From: Ferrovibrio sp035304305
GTDB lineage: Bacteria > Pseudomonadota > Alphaproteobacteria > Ferrovibrionales > Ferrovibrionaceae
Direction: 5' to 3'
Length of the DNA stretch: 44,327 nucleotides
NCBI RefSeq assembly: GCF_035304305.1
Contig: NZ_DATGQG010000024.1
Coordinates: forward strand, 1 to 44,327
The number at the start of each line of letters is the position of its first letter. The stretch's first letter is position 1. The notes beneath the pieces are model-generated. The model searched no databases and was not told the origin of the DNA. It saw only the letters and a program-made list of their open reading frames with translations. Position numbers and translations under genes: made by a program. Positions 1-8,758 of the stretch are shown in pieces.

Positions 1-1
1 T

Positions 2-77
2 TGGTGGAGCCGAGGGGAATCGAACCCCTGACCTCCTCATTGCGAACGAGGCGCTCTCCCATCTGAGCTACGGCCCC
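2..77 (-). tRNA. tRNA-Ala (anticodon CGC)
   Basis: Read on the minus strand, a 76-nt cloverleaf begins GGGGCCG and ends CGGCTCC-A-CCA, with the CCA encoded. The anticodon stem CCTCG/TGAGG closes the 7-nt loop TTCGCAA, giving anticodon CGC (bases 42-44 on the plus strand), which reads alanine codon GCG. The T-arm carries GGTTCGATTCC. The acceptor stem pairs over all seven positions with one G-U. Confidence 0.95.
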
Positions 78-320
78 AAGCCGGCGCGCCGGCCTGATCG
101 TCAGGGAGCTTCGCAAGGGCTCCGGCCGGGCGGGCAAGCAAGTAGCAAAGCGGCGGGGCTTTGTCCACTGCCGGCAGGGCCTCATCCGGCGCTTTCCGGG
201 CCGGTCCGGCCGGGCTAAACCGCCCGCCCGGTTGCCTTTCCGGGCCGCAGCCAGTATCAAGGCCGGCGGGCTAGGCACGGTGCCTTTTGCGCCGCGGGGC
301 CGCGATTTTCCGGAGGGCGG
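78..320. other. Intergenic region, tRNA-Ala to yggT
   Basis: This 243-base GC-rich stretch separates the divergent tRNA and yggT. I see no convincing gene or promoter. Several short GGCCGG/CCGGCC palindromes occur, as expected at this base composition. A good ribosome binding site (GGAGGGCGG) lies directly before the yggT ATG. Confidence 0.5.
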
Positions 321-599
321 ATGCAATCGCTGATCATCCTGATCGACACGGCCATCAGCATCTATATCTGGATCCTGATCGCGTCCGCGATCCTGAGCTG
401 GCTGGTCGCCTTCAACATCATCAATACCCGCAACCGCTTCGTCTACGCGGTCGGGGACTTCCTCTACCGGATCACCGAGCCGGCCCTGCGGCCGATCCGC
501 CGTATTCTGCCCAATCTGGGCGGCATCGACCTCTCGCCGGTGGTGCTGATCCTGCTGCTGGTCTTCATCCGCAACCTGCTCTGGGAATACGGCGTCTGA
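321..599 (+). CDS. YggT family membrane protein
   Basis: A 92-residue integral membrane protein of the YggT family (PF02325), whose members are conserved near cell division, osmotic or proline genes; the biochemical role is not settled. Two hydrophobic helices are visible, at about residues 3-30 and 68-88. Between them lies the family loop with NTRNRFVY and the signature TEPALRPIRRILPN at about residues 52-65. Length matches the family. The start is the ATG after a strong GGAGGG site. It is followed without a gap by a DUF167 gene and then folD, a common alphaproteobacterial order. Confidence 0.93.
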   Translation: MQSLIILIDTAISIYIWILIASAILSWLVAFNIINTRNRFVYAVGDFLYRITEPALRPIRRILPNLGGIDLSPVVLILLLVFIRNLLWEYGV

Positions 600-925
600 G
601 CTTCTGGAAGGCAGTTCCCGGCGGCCTGCGGCTCAGCATCCGGCTCACGCCCAAGGCCGGACGCGACGCCATCCTCGGCGTGAAGCCGACGGCGGATGGC
701 GGGGCCGAGCTCTGCATCGGCGTCACCGCCGTGCCCGAGAAGGGCAAGGCCAACGACGCCCTGCTGCGCCTGCTGGCCAGGCAATTGCGGCTGCCGGCGC
801 GGGATCTGAGCCTGGTTTCGGGCGAGACCGACCGGCACAAGCAGGTGCTGGTCGCCGGCGAGCCGGCCGCCCTGGAAACCCTGATCGCCGCCCGGCTGCC
901 CGCCGGGACGGCCAGCAAGACGTGA
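596..925 (+). CDS. DUF167 (YggU-like) family protein, non-ATG start
   Basis: About 109 residues of the DUF167/YggU family (PF02594), a small conserved family of unknown function often next to YggT. Family features visible are RLTPKAGRDAI near the N-terminus, the central VPEKGKANDALLRLLA segment and LVSGETDRHK. The start is a problem. The family normally begins a few residues before AVPGG, but this frame has no ATG, GTG or TTG there. The nearest candidate is a CTG at 596 that overlaps the yggT stop (CTGA), with GGGAA 9 bases upstream. An in-frame ATG at 287 exists, but its extra residues only shadow yggT. Translation is probably coupled to yggT. The stop is 10 bases before folD. Confidence 0.8.
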   Translation: MSFWKAVPGGLRLSIRLTPKAGRDAILGVKPTADGGAELCIGVTAVPEKGKANDALLRLLARQLRLPARDLSLVSGETDRHKQVLVAGEPAALETLIAARLPAGTASKT

Positions 926-935
926 GGATGACGAG

Positions 936-1820
936 ATGACAGCCACCCTGATCGACGGCAAGGCGATTGCGGCCGGCCTGCGGGCCGAGGTCGCCGCCCG
1001 GGTGAAATCCTTTCATGCGAAGGCCGGCCGGCTGCCGGGCCTGACCGTGGTGCTGGTGGGCGACGATCCGGCCTCCGAGGTCTATGTCCGCAACAAGGGC
1101 ATCCAGACCCGCGAGGCGGGCATGATCTCCGACGAGATCCGCCTGCCGGGCAGCATAAGCCAGGCCGAGCTGCTCGCTGTGGTGCGGAAGCTGAACGAGG
1201 ACGATGCGGTGGACGGCATCCTGGTGCAGATGCCGTTGCCGAAGCAGATCGACGCCAACGCGGTGATCGCCGCCATCGACCCGGCCAAGGATGTCGACGG
1301 CCTGCATCCGGTGAATGCCGGAAAACTGGCGCAGGGCATGAAGGCGCTGACGCCCTGCACGCCGCTCGGCTGCATGATCCTGCTGGAGAAAAGCGGCGTG
1401 AAGGTCGCGGGCAGCAACGCCCTGGTGATCGGCCGCTCGATCCTCGTCGGCCGCCCGGTCGCGGCGCTGCTGCTGGCCGCCAATGCCACGGTGACGATCG
1501 CGCATTCGCAGAGCCGTGATCTCGCCGCGCTCTGCAGGCAGGCCGATATCGTGGTCGCCGCGGTCGGCCGTCCGGAACTGGTGCGCGGCGAATGGATCAG
1601 GCCGGGTGCCTGCGTGCTCGATGTCGGCATCAACCGCATGCCCGGCGAGGGCGGCAAGTCGAAGCTGATCGGCGACGTGCATTTCGCGTCCGCCCGCGAG
1701 GTTGCCGGGCAGATCACGCCGGTTCCCGGCGGCGTCGGCCCGATGACCATCGCCTGCCTGCTGCAGAACACGCTGACGGCGGCCTGCTGGCGCAGCGGCA
1801 TCGATCCGGAGACGGTTTAA
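936..1820 (+). CDS. folD: Bifunctional methylene-THF dehydrogenase / methenyl-THF cyclohydrolase
   Basis: FolD interconverts 5,10-methylene-, 5,10-methenyl- and 10-formyl-tetrahydrofolate in the cytosolic one-carbon pool, using NADP. The 294-residue length is normal. The catalytic Tyr50 and Lys54 lie in YVRNK. Other hallmarks are PLPKQID, KDVDGLHPVNAGKL, PCTPLG, the nucleotide-binding VIGRSILVGRPVA and the C-terminal GGVGPMTIACLLQNT. The start ATG follows GAGGATGACGAG. It sits 10 bases after the DUF167 gene, probably in the same operon. Confidence 0.98.
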   Translation: MTATLIDGKAIAAGLRAEVAARVKSFHAKAGRLPGLTVVLVGDDPASEVYVRNKGIQTREAGMISDEIRLPGSISQAELLAVVRKLNEDDAVDGILVQMPLPKQIDANAVIAAIDPAKDVDGLHPVNAGKLAQGMKALTPCTPLGCMILLEKSGVKVAGSNALVIGRSILVGRPVAALLLAANATVTIAHSQSRDLAALCRQADIVVAAVGRPELVRGEWIRPGACVLDVGINRMPGEGGKSKLIGDVHFASAREVAGQITPVPGGVGPMTIACLLQNTLTAACWRSGIDPETV

Positions 1821-1862
1821 CCCGCGAGGTAATTGACCTCGCGGCATGCCGCCACGTCACGC

Positions 1863-1890
1863 TTTTCAAACGGATTTTCGCGCCTAATCT
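1863..1890 (+). promoter_or_regulatory. Possible leaderless promoter of the LysR gene
   Basis: TTTTCA, a 16-base spacer and TAATCT lie so that the -10-like box ends 6 bases before the ATG at 1897. No Shine-Dalgarno sequence is present. If used, transcription would begin at or next to the start codon. The hexamers match the sigma-70 consensus only weakly. Confidence 0.3.
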
Positions 1891-1896
1891 GGCGGC

Positions 1897-2826
1897 ATGG
1901 CCAAACGACTGCCGCCCCTGCTGGCCCTCGAGGCCTTCGACTCGGCTGCCCGTCACATGAGCTTCAAGGCGGCTGCCGCCGAACTGCATCTGACACCCTC
2001 CGCGATCAGCCATCGCGTCCGCCAGCTCGAGCAGCATCTCGGCCTGCCGCTGTTCCGCCGCCTCAACCGCGAGATCCGTCTCACCGAAGCCGGGCAGGAT
2101 TACGCCAACACGGTGCGCAAAGCCTTCGACCAGGTCGCGCAGGCATCGACGCGGCTGGTGCTGCCGCGCCGGACGGAAGAGCTGCGGCTCTCCGCCGTGC
2201 CGCATTTCGCCGCCTCATGGATCATCCCGCAACTGGAGAGCTTCCTCGACACGCAGCCCGGCCTGCGGCTCTTCGTGGAATCGTCGCCGCGCAACGCCGA
2301 TTTCGCCCGCGACGTTGTGGATGCCGCGGTCCGCTACGGCAGCGGCCGCTGGCCCGGGCTGGCGGCGACGAAGCTCACCGATCTCAGCGTGGCGCCGGTT
2401 TGCGCCGCGAAGTTCCGTCCGGAGATGCGCCGGCCCGAGGATCTCGGGCGGCATACGCTGATCCATCTCACCAGCTTTCCCGATGCCTGGCCGCGCTGGC
2501 TGGCCGCGGCGAGGATCGGCATGCTGAAGCCGAAGCGCGAAATCTGGGTCGACAATATCACCCAGGCGCTGGATGCGGCCGAGCGGGGCCTGGGCGTCGC
2601 GCTCGGCGTGGCGCCGCTGATCGCGCCCAAGCTGCATGAGGGCCGCCTGATCATGCCCTTCCGGCCGCTGGTCCCGGTCGAGCACGGCTACTGGTTCGTC
2701 TGCCGCCGGGCCGATGCCGCGCGGCCGCGCATCGTCAGCCTGCGCGACTGGCTGCTCGGCCTGATGCGGCAGGCGCGCGACGGCATGAAGCCTTTCGAAG
2801 CGCCGCCGCGGCGGAAAGCCGGATGA
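1897..2826 (+). CDS. LysR family transcriptional regulator (GcvA-like)
   Basis: A 309-residue LysR-type regulator. The N-terminal winged helix-turn-helix spans about residues 5-64, with the recognition region around AAAELHLTPSAISHRVRQLE, followed by LPLFRR and IRLTEAG. The rest is a substrate-binding-like effector domain of the GcvA/AmpR type. Its target is unknown. The nearest candidate is the alpha/beta hydrolase gene 67 bases downstream on the same strand. No ribosome binding site precedes the ATG. The chosen ATG gives the canonical N-terminus for the family. Confidence 0.93.
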   Translation: MAKRLPPLLALEAFDSAARHMSFKAAAAELHLTPSAISHRVRQLEQHLGLPLFRRLNREIRLTEAGQDYANTVRKAFDQVAQASTRLVLPRRTEELRLSAVPHFAASWIIPQLESFLDTQPGLRLFVESSPRNADFARDVVDAAVRYGSGRWPGLAATKLTDLSVAPVCAAKFRPEMRRPEDLGRHTLIHLTSFPDAWPRWLAAARIGMLKPKREIWVDNITQALDAAERGLGVALGVAPLIAPKLHEGRLIMPFRPLVPVEHGYWFVCRRADAARPRIVSLRDWLLGLMRQARDGMKPFEAPPRRKAG

Positions 2827-2858
2827 GCCTGTTTCACCTGAACGCCCTCCCTTTGCGT

Positions 2859-2887
2859 TTGCGCGGGATGATCGCCCGCGGCAGTCT
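2859..2887 (+). promoter_or_regulatory. Possible leaderless promoter of the hydrolase gene
   Basis: TTGCGC, 17 bases and CAGTCT; the second box ends 6 bases before the ATG at 2894, and there is no Shine-Dalgarno sequence. The spacing mirrors that seen before the upstream LysR gene. The -10 match is poor (2 of 6), so this is tentative. Confidence 0.2.
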
Positions 2888-2893
2888 CGCGCC

Positions 2894-3796
2894 ATGACCG
2901 ATACGCTGTTTCATGCTTCCCCGCTGACTCTCACCGCCGGAGACGGCCAGGCGCTCGGCGCCACGCTGTTCGAGCCTGCCGGACCGTCCAACGGCCTCGC
3001 CGTGCAGATCGACGGCGCCACCGGCGTGCCGTCGCGCTACTACGCGGCATTCGCGGGCCATCTGGCCGCGCGCGGCTTCACGGTGCTGACCTACGATTTC
3101 CGCGGCATCGCGTCGTCGCCGCGTTCGCCCGGCGCGCCCGAGCCGCGCATGCTCGACTGGGGCATGAAGGACATGCCGACGGCGACCGACTGGCTGCGCA
3201 AGCACCGGCCCGGCCTGAAGCGGACCCATGTATGCCATTCCTTCGGCGGCCAGGTGCTCGGCCTGTCGCCCCATGCCGGCGAGATCGCCGCCGTGGTGAC
3301 GGTCGGCTCGCAGCAGGGCTACTGGCGCAACTGGCCCTATCCGTACCGCCTGTATCTGCCGGTCTGGTGGTATGCGATCGTCCCGGCGCTGGCCGCGTTT
3401 ACCGGCCGCCTGCCGGGAGCGGTGCTGGGCGGCGCCGAGGATCTGCCGCGCCGCGTGGCGATCGACTGGGCACGCTTCTGCCGCTCGCCGCATTATCTGA
3501 TCGACGATGCCGGGCGGCCGCTGCGGCCCCATAACGACCGCATCCGCGCCAGGATGCGGATGATCAGCTTCAGCGACGACAACACCTTCGGTCCGCGCCG
3601 CGGCGTCGACGTGCTGGCGACCTATTACCCCAACGCCCGGATCGAGCGGCTGCATGTCGCGCCGGCCGACTGGGGTCTGAAGCAGATCGGCCATTTCGGC
3701 TTCTTCAAGCGCAGCATGCCAGCCGAGCGCTGGGACGCGCTGGCGGACTGGCTGCTGGATGCGGCAGGACAGGCGGAAGCGGAGCGCGCGGCGTGA
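2894..3796 (+). CDS. Alpha/beta hydrolase (COG4757-like)
   Basis: A 300-residue cytosolic alpha/beta hydrolase resembling the COG4757 group of predicted hydrolases. The nucleophile elbow is CHSFGGQ with Ser116. The oxyanion-side motif TYDFRGIASS is at about residues 66-75. Candidate acid and base residues are Asp228/Asp229 in SFSDDNTFG and His267 in QIGHFGFF. No signal peptide is visible. The substrate is unknown. It follows a LysR regulator on the same strand, which may control it. The start codon lacks a ribosome binding site but gives a family-like N-terminus. Confidence 0.85.
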   Translation: MTDTLFHASPLTLTAGDGQALGATLFEPAGPSNGLAVQIDGATGVPSRYYAAFAGHLAARGFTVLTYDFRGIASSPRSPGAPEPRMLDWGMKDMPTATDWLRKHRPGLKRTHVCHSFGGQVLGLSPHAGEIAAVVTVGSQQGYWRNWPYPYRLYLPVWWYAIVPALAAFTGRLPGAVLGGAEDLPRRVAIDWARFCRSPHYLIDDAGRPLRPHNDRIRARMRMISFSDDNTFGPRRGVDVLATYYPNARIERLHVAPADWGLKQIGHFGFFKRSMPAERWDALADWLLDAAGQAEAERAA

Positions 3797-3924
3797 CACG
3801 CATCCAGCCGGATTTGTGACCGCCGACAAATTTCTGTCGATCGGGCGCTGTTCTCACCGGTTTGTTATGGCGCGCAGGGCGGCATGACCTTTATCTGGAT
3901 GCGCTCTGCATCCGGGATGAGATC

Positions 3925-5295
3925 ATGCTGCGCTGGATCAGTTCGCGGCGAGGGTTCAACGCCCGCTTTCGCCGCGCCATTGCCGAGGAAGAACAGGCCG
4001 GCCTGACATTCGCCTTCCGGGCGAGGATCGCCGCCGTCGCGGCGGTGATCGTCTGGCTGCTGCTTCTGATCGAGCCGCCGCGGCAGCTCTATTACGTATC
4101 CGTCGCCGCCGTCTTCCTGCTGTTCGGCTTCGTGCCCTATTTCATGCGGCGGCACAGATATGCCCTTGCCATCCGGCTGGCTTTCGCGCTGCTCGACGTC
4201 ATCCTCGTCACCGCAGTGGTGGTGCTGCCGCCGCCCGGCGGTCTCGATGTCGGCTGGCCGGTCCAGACCCGTGTGCGCGGACCGGAATTTCTCTATCTCG
4301 TGCTGCTGATCGCCGGCGCGGCGCTGACCTACTCGCCCCTGCAGGTGCTGTGGACCGGGTTCTGCGTAACGGCGGTGTGGTCCGCGGCCGTGGTGGCCCT
4401 TTACATGCGCCCGGATACCGTGACCTTCGGCGACGCGCTGCCGGGCCAGCCCGGCATGCCGTTCGACCACGCGCTGCAGATCCTGCTGCATCCCCAGCAT
4501 GTCAGCATCTTCTACCTGCTGAACCAGGTGGTGCTGACTCTGATCATCACGGCCGTGCTGGCGGCGGCGGTCTGGCGTTCGCGCGCCATGCTGCTGCGGC
4601 AGACGCGGGCGGAGATCGCGCGCGCGGATCTCTCGCGCTATGTCTCGCCCGACGTGGCGGATGCCATCATGCGGGCCGACCGGCCCTTCGGCGCGCCGAA
4701 TACCCGTCAGGTCGGCATCCTGTTCGCCGACATCGTCGGCTTCACCGGCCTGTCGGAGCAGATGACGCCGGACCGCATCGTGCGGCTGCTGAAAAGCTTC
4801 CAGGAACGCTGCTGCGCCATCGTCTTCCGCCATGGCGGCTCGATCGACAAGTATATGGGCGACGGCTTCCTCGCCACCTTCGGTGCGATCACGGAACTGC
4901 CCGACGCCGCCGCCCGTGCCCTGCGCTGCGCCGCCGAGCTGCAGCGGGAAATGGACCGCTGGAACGCCAAGCGCGCGGAGCGCGGCGCCGCGCAGGTGAC
5001 GCTTTCCGTCGGCGTGCATTGCGGCCCGGTGGTGGTCGGCAATGTCGGCAGCGAGTCGCGACTCGAATTCACCGTGGTCGGCGATACGGTCAACATCGCC
5101 AGCCGGCTGGAGACGGTCACCCGTCAGCTGCGCTGCCGCATCGCCACGTCGCGGCAATGCCTGCAGGCGGCGGCCGCGCACAGCAACGACCTTCCGGCAT
5201 TCGATCCCATCGGTCCCGTCCAGCTCGATGGCCGGACGCAGAGCGTCGAGATCTGCATCTGGCCGCCGAGGGAGGCGGCACAGGCGGCGTCCTGA
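3925..5295 (+). CDS. Membrane-anchored class III adenylate cyclase
   Basis: Makes cyclic AMP from ATP at the inner membrane. The ATG at 3925 gives 456 residues; an in-frame TTG at 3862 would add 21 unlikely residues. Six hydrophobic helices occupy about residues 33-216, followed by the linker LSRYVSPDVADAIM and a C-terminal catalytic domain. Metal ligands are Asp269 (FADIVGFT) and Asp313 (YMGDG). Lys309 and Asp387 fit the adenine-specifying pair. Asn390 and Arg394 in TVNIASR fit the transition-state pair. All expected residues are present, so it should be an active homodimeric adenylate cyclase. The ligand of the membrane domain is unknown. It converges on the efflux operon. Confidence 0.92.
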   Translation: MLRWISSRRGFNARFRRAIAEEEQAGLTFAFRARIAAVAAVIVWLLLLIEPPRQLYYVSVAAVFLLFGFVPYFMRRHRYALAIRLAFALLDVILVTAVVVLPPPGGLDVGWPVQTRVRGPEFLYLVLLIAGAALTYSPLQVLWTGFCVTAVWSAAVVALYMRPDTVTFGDALPGQPGMPFDHALQILLHPQHVSIFYLLNQVVLTLIITAVLAAAVWRSRAMLLRQTRAEIARADLSRYVSPDVADAIMRADRPFGAPNTRQVGILFADIVGFTGLSEQMTPDRIVRLLKSFQERCCAIVFRHGGSIDKYMGDGFLATFGAITELPDAAARALRCAAELQREMDRWNAKRAERGAAQVTLSVGVHCGPVVVGNVGSESRLEFTVVGDTVNIASRLETVTRQLRCRIATSRQCLQAAAAHSNDLPAFDPIGPVQLDGRTQSVEICIWPPREAAQAAS

Positions 5296-5310
5296 TGCTT
5301 CCGCCCGTTT

Positions 5311-6756
5311 TCAGTCGTCCAGGGGCATCACGGTGGAGCCGTCCCAGCCGCCGCCCAGCGCCTCGTAGAGATCGATGATCGCGGTGAAGCGGCTCAGCAG
5401 CGCCTGCACCAGCGTGTCGTTGGCGGCAAAGACCGAGCGCTGCGCATCCAGCAGGTTGATGAAATCCACCGTGCCGGCGCGGAAGCGCGACTCCACGATA
5501 CGGTAGGCTTCGCGGGCCTGCTCGAAGGCTTCCTGCGCATAGGCATATTGCTGCGCGGTGATGGCCGTGGCGCTCAGCGCATCCTCGGTGTCGCGGAAGG
5601 CGGTGAGGATGGCGCCGCGGTAGCTCTCGATCAGCTCCTCGTTGCGGGCGCGCGAAAGGTCTTCCTGGCCTTCCAGCCGGCCGCCCTCGAAGATCGGCGC
5701 AGTGAGCGAGGAAGCGATCGAATAGACCATCGTGGCCGGGTCGAGCAGCATGCCTGTCGTGCTGCTCTGTGTGCCGGCACGGGCAGTCAGCGCAAGGCTG
5801 GGGAAGCGGGCGGCCCGGGCGGCGCCGATATCGAAATTCGCCGCGATCAGGTTGGCTTCGGCGCGGCGCAGATCGGGACGGCGCAGCAGCAGGTCCGAGG
5901 GCAGGCCGGCCACCACCGGCGGCAGCCTGAGCGCATTCAGGCTGTCAGCCTCGACGCGGAAACCCTGCGGCGGACGGCCGAGCAGAACCGCCAGTGCATC
6001 CAGCGCCACGCGCTCCTGCTGCTGCAGGCCGGCCAGGGTGGCGCGCTGGGAAGCAACCGCCGAGCGCTGCTGCGCCACTTCGAAATCGGTCGAGGCGCCG
6101 GCGGCGCGCTGGCGTTCCAGCACCTCCAGCACATCCTCGGCGATGCGCAGGGTTTCGTTGGCCAGGCGGATGCGGTCGCGCAGGGCCAGCAGGGTGAAGT
6201 AGTTCGCCGCGATATCGGCCTGCAGGGTGATGGCGACGGCCTCGCGGTCGAAGCGGCTGCCCTCCAGGCGCGCCAGCGCCGCGTCGGCAGAGGCCGCGTT
6301 GGCGCCGAACAGGTCGACCTGGTAGCCCATGGTGAGATTGCCGGAATAGCTGCTGCGGATCACCTGATCCGAACGGCCGGACAGGCTGGTCGACGATGTG
6401 CCGCTGCCGGTGGTCAGCGAGCCGCGGCCCTGACGGGTGCGGCCGGCGCCCGCATCCAGGCCGAGCGTGGGATAGAGCGCGGCGCCGGCGATGCGCGCCT
6501 GCGCCTCGGCCTGGCGGATGCGGGCCAGCGCGGCGCGCAGGTCGGTGTTGCTGCTCTGGCCGGCCTCGATCAGGCGGTCGAGCTCCGACGAATTGAAGCC
6601 ACGCCACCAGGCGGCATCGGGCCAGAGCGGCGCGGCATCCTGGCGGCTGTCCCAGGCCGCCGGGGTGTCCACGGCGGGACGGACGAAGTCGGGCACCATC
6701 GAGCAGGCGGTCAGCGCGGCGGCCATCGCGGCGGCCGCCAGGATGCGGGACATCAT
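5311..6756 (-). CDS. NodT-family outer-membrane efflux lipoprotein (TolC-like)
   Basis: The outer-membrane channel of a tripartite efflux pump. From ATG 6756 it is 481 residues. A lipoprotein signal ends in LTAC with the lipidated Cys18. The body has two outer-membrane-efflux repeats typical of the NodT/OprM family: AWWRGFNSSELDRLI near the N-terminus, LLLRRPDLRRAEANLIAANF in the middle, and FRAGTVDFINLLDAQRSV near the C-terminus. It starts 7 bases after the macB stop and is last in the operon macA-macB-nodT. The frame stays open upstream to 6852, but only inside macB. Confidence 0.95.
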   Translation of the reverse strand: MMSRILAAAAMAAALTACSMVPDFVRPAVDTPAAWDSRQDAAPLWPDAAWWRGFNSSELDRLIEAGQSSNTDLRAALARIRQAEAQARIAGAALYPTLGLDAGAGRTRQGRGSLTTGSGTSSTSLSGRSDQVIRSSYSGNLTMGYQVDLFGANAASADAALARLEGSRFDREAVAITLQADIAANYFTLLALRDRIRLANETLRIAEDVLEVLERQRAAGASTDFEVAQQRSAVASQRATLAGLQQQERVALDALAVLLGRPPQGFRVEADSLNALRLPPVVAGLPSDLLLRRPDLRRAEANLIAANFDIGAARAARFPSLALTARAGTQSSTTGMLLDPATMVYSIASSLTAPIFEGGRLEGQEDLSRARNEELIESYRGAILTAFRDTEDALSATAITAQQYAYAQEAFEQAREAYRIVESRFRAGTVDFINLLDAQRSVFAANDTLVQALLSRFTAIIDLYEALGGGWDGSTVMPLDD

Positions 6757-6763
6757 GATCGTG

Positions 6764-8749
6764 TCATTCCGATTGCAGCGCGACCACCGGGTCGAGATTG
6801 GCAGCCTTGCGGGCCGGCAGATAGCCGAAGAGAAGCCCGGTGGCAAAGGCACAGAAGAAGGCGAGCAGCACCGGCTCGGGGCTGTAGACGACCGGGCGAC
6901 CGAAGGCGGCGAAGATCCATGTCGCGCCCAGCCCCAGGCCGACGCCGATCAGGCCGCCCAGGGTGCAGATCGCCAGCGCCTCGGCATTGAACTGGGTCAG
7001 GATGTTGAGCCGGCGCGCGCCGGTCGCCATGCGCACGCCGATCTCGCGGGTGCGCTCGGTGACGCTGACCAGCATGATGTTCATCACGCCGATGCCGCCG
7101 ACCAGCAGCGAGATCGCCGCGATCGAGCCGAGCAGCAGGGTCAGCGTGTTCTGGGTTTCCGTCGCCGTCTCGATGATGGACGCCATGTTGCGGATCTGGA
7201 AATCCTCCGCTCGGTGGCGCGCGATCAGCAGCTGGCGCACCGCCTCCTGGGTCTCGTCGATCTTCGAGACATCCTCCACCTGAACGGTGACGCTGCGCAC
7301 ATAGCGCTGGCCGAACAGCCGTAGCGCGCCGGTGGTCAGCGGCGTGTAGATCACGTCATCCTGGTCGGCGCCCCAGGGTGTGGCGCCCTTCGGCGTCATC
7401 ACGCCGATCACCTGGAAGGGAATGTTGTTGAGCAGCACGAACTGCCCGATCGGGTTGCCGCCCTCGAAGAGATTCTTCACCACCGTCTGGCCCAGAACCG
7501 CGACCGGGGCATAGGCCTTCACGTCCTCGGCGGTGAAGAAGACGCCTTCGGCCACCGGCCAGTTGCGTGCCTGCGGGAACGGCGCCGTGGTGGCGTTGAC
7601 CTGCGTGACATAATCGCGCGCGCCGACGCGCACGGTGACATTGCCCGGATATTCCGGCACGGCGGCCGCCACGTTGGGCAGTCCGGCGATCGCCTCGGCA
7701 TCGGCCGCCACCAGCGTCGCCGTGATGCCGTCGGCGCGGCGGATATTGGGCGCGCCGGGCCGTACCAGCAGCAGGTTGGTTCCCATGGCGCCGATGCGGT
7801 CCAGCACCGATTGCCGCGCGCCGTCGCCGATCGCCAGCATGGCGACGACCGAGGCGACGCCAATGATGATGCCGAGCAGCGTCAGCAGCGTGCGCAGCAG
7901 GTTGCTGCGCAGGGAGTTCAGGGCCATGCGGGCGGATTCGGCGGCGTCGAATGCCGTGAAGCCGGCCTTGCGGCTTCTCACCGGGCGCTTGGGTGCCGCC
8001 TGCGTCTCCGCCGCGCCGTTCGGCGTATCCGACAGGATGGTGCCGTCGCGGATCTCGATGATCCGGTGCGCCTGGCGGGCCACGTCTGGATCATGGGTGA
8101 TCAGCAGGATGGTATGGCCCTGGGCGTTCAGCTCGTGCAGCAGGCGCATGACCTCCTCGCCGCTGCGGCTGTCCAGCGCGCCGGTCGGCTCGTCGGCGAG
8201 GATCACCGCGCCGCCGTTCATCAGCGCGCGGGCGATCGAGACGCGCTGCTGCTGGCCGCCGGACAGCTGGCTGGGCCGGTGGTCGAGGCGGTCGGCCAGC
8301 CCCAGCGTGGTCAGCAGGGCCTCGGCGCGTTTCCGCCGTTCGGCCCGGGGCAGCCCGGCATAGATCGCCGGCATCTCGACATTGCCGGTCGCGGATTCAT
8401 GGGGCAGCAGGTTGTACTGCTGGAAGATGAAGCCGAAGACCTCGCGGCGCAGCAGCGCGCGGGCATCGGCATCGAGGCTGGAGACCTCGGTACCGTCCAG
8501 CCGGTAGCTGCCCGATGTCGGCCGGTCCAGCAGGCCGATCAGGTTCATCAGCGTCGACTTGCCCGAACCCGAGGCGCCCATGAGCGCGACGAATTCGCCG
8601 GCATGGATGTCGAGCGAGATGCCGTGCAGCACCTCCACGGCCAGCTCGCCGCGATGGAAGGTCTTGCGGATGTCCCGCAGCGAAATGATCGGCGGCTGTG
8701 CCCGGCTTTCGCCGGCCGCCACAGCTTCGGGCCGCGCTATCACATTCAC
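6764..8749 (-). CDS. macB: MacB-type ABC transporter ATPase/permease
   Basis: Inner-membrane ABC exporter half of a MacAB-type pump, 661 residues, close to the family length. The ATPase domain carries Walker A GASGSGKST (58-66), Q-loop FQQYNLLP, signature LSGGQQQR (162-169) and Walker B VILADEPTG. A fused FtsX-like permease follows: one helix near residue 285, a long periplasmic MacB core domain, then three C-terminal helices with GVRMATGARR between them. Translation starts at GTG 8749 after AGGAG, and that ribosome site overlaps the macA stop, which implies coupling. Substrates may be macrolides, peptides or lipid-like molecules; the sequence does not say. Confidence 0.95.
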   Translation of the reverse strand: MNVIARPEAVAAGESRAQPPIISLRDIRKTFHRGELAVEVLHGISLDIHAGEFVALMGASGSGKSTLMNLIGLLDRPTSGSYRLDGTEVSSLDADARALLRREVFGFIFQQYNLLPHESATGNVEMPAIYAGLPRAERRKRAEALLTTLGLADRLDHRPSQLSGGQQQRVSIARALMNGGAVILADEPTGALDSRSGEEVMRLLHELNAQGHTILLITHDPDVARQAHRIIEIRDGTILSDTPNGAAETQAAPKRPVRSRKAGFTAFDAAESARMALNSLRSNLLRTLLTLLGIIIGVASVVAMLAIGDGARQSVLDRIGAMGTNLLLVRPGAPNIRRADGITATLVAADAEAIAGLPNVAAAVPEYPGNVTVRVGARDYVTQVNATTAPFPQARNWPVAEGVFFTAEDVKAYAPVAVLGQTVVKNLFEGGNPIGQFVLLNNIPFQVIGVMTPKGATPWGADQDDVIYTPLTTGALRLFGQRYVRSVTVQVEDVSKIDETQEAVRQLLIARHRAEDFQIRNMASIIETATETQNTLTLLLGSIAAISLLVGGIGVMNIMLVSVTERTREIGVRMATGARRLNILTQFNAEALAICTLGGLIGVGLGLGATWIFAAFGRPVVYSPEPVLLAFFCAFATGLLFGYLPARKAANLDPVVALQSE

Positions 8750-8758
8750 GGTGCGCTC

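Noticed and set aside
1..320. tRNA as an attachment site for an integrated element
   Set aside because: No integrase, no repeated tRNA 3' end within the window, and the neighbours are core genes.
287..595. N-terminal extension of the DUF167 frame back to an ATG at 287
   Set aside because: The extra 100 residues are an out-of-frame shadow of yggT, rich in Arg and His, and unlike any DUF167 protein.
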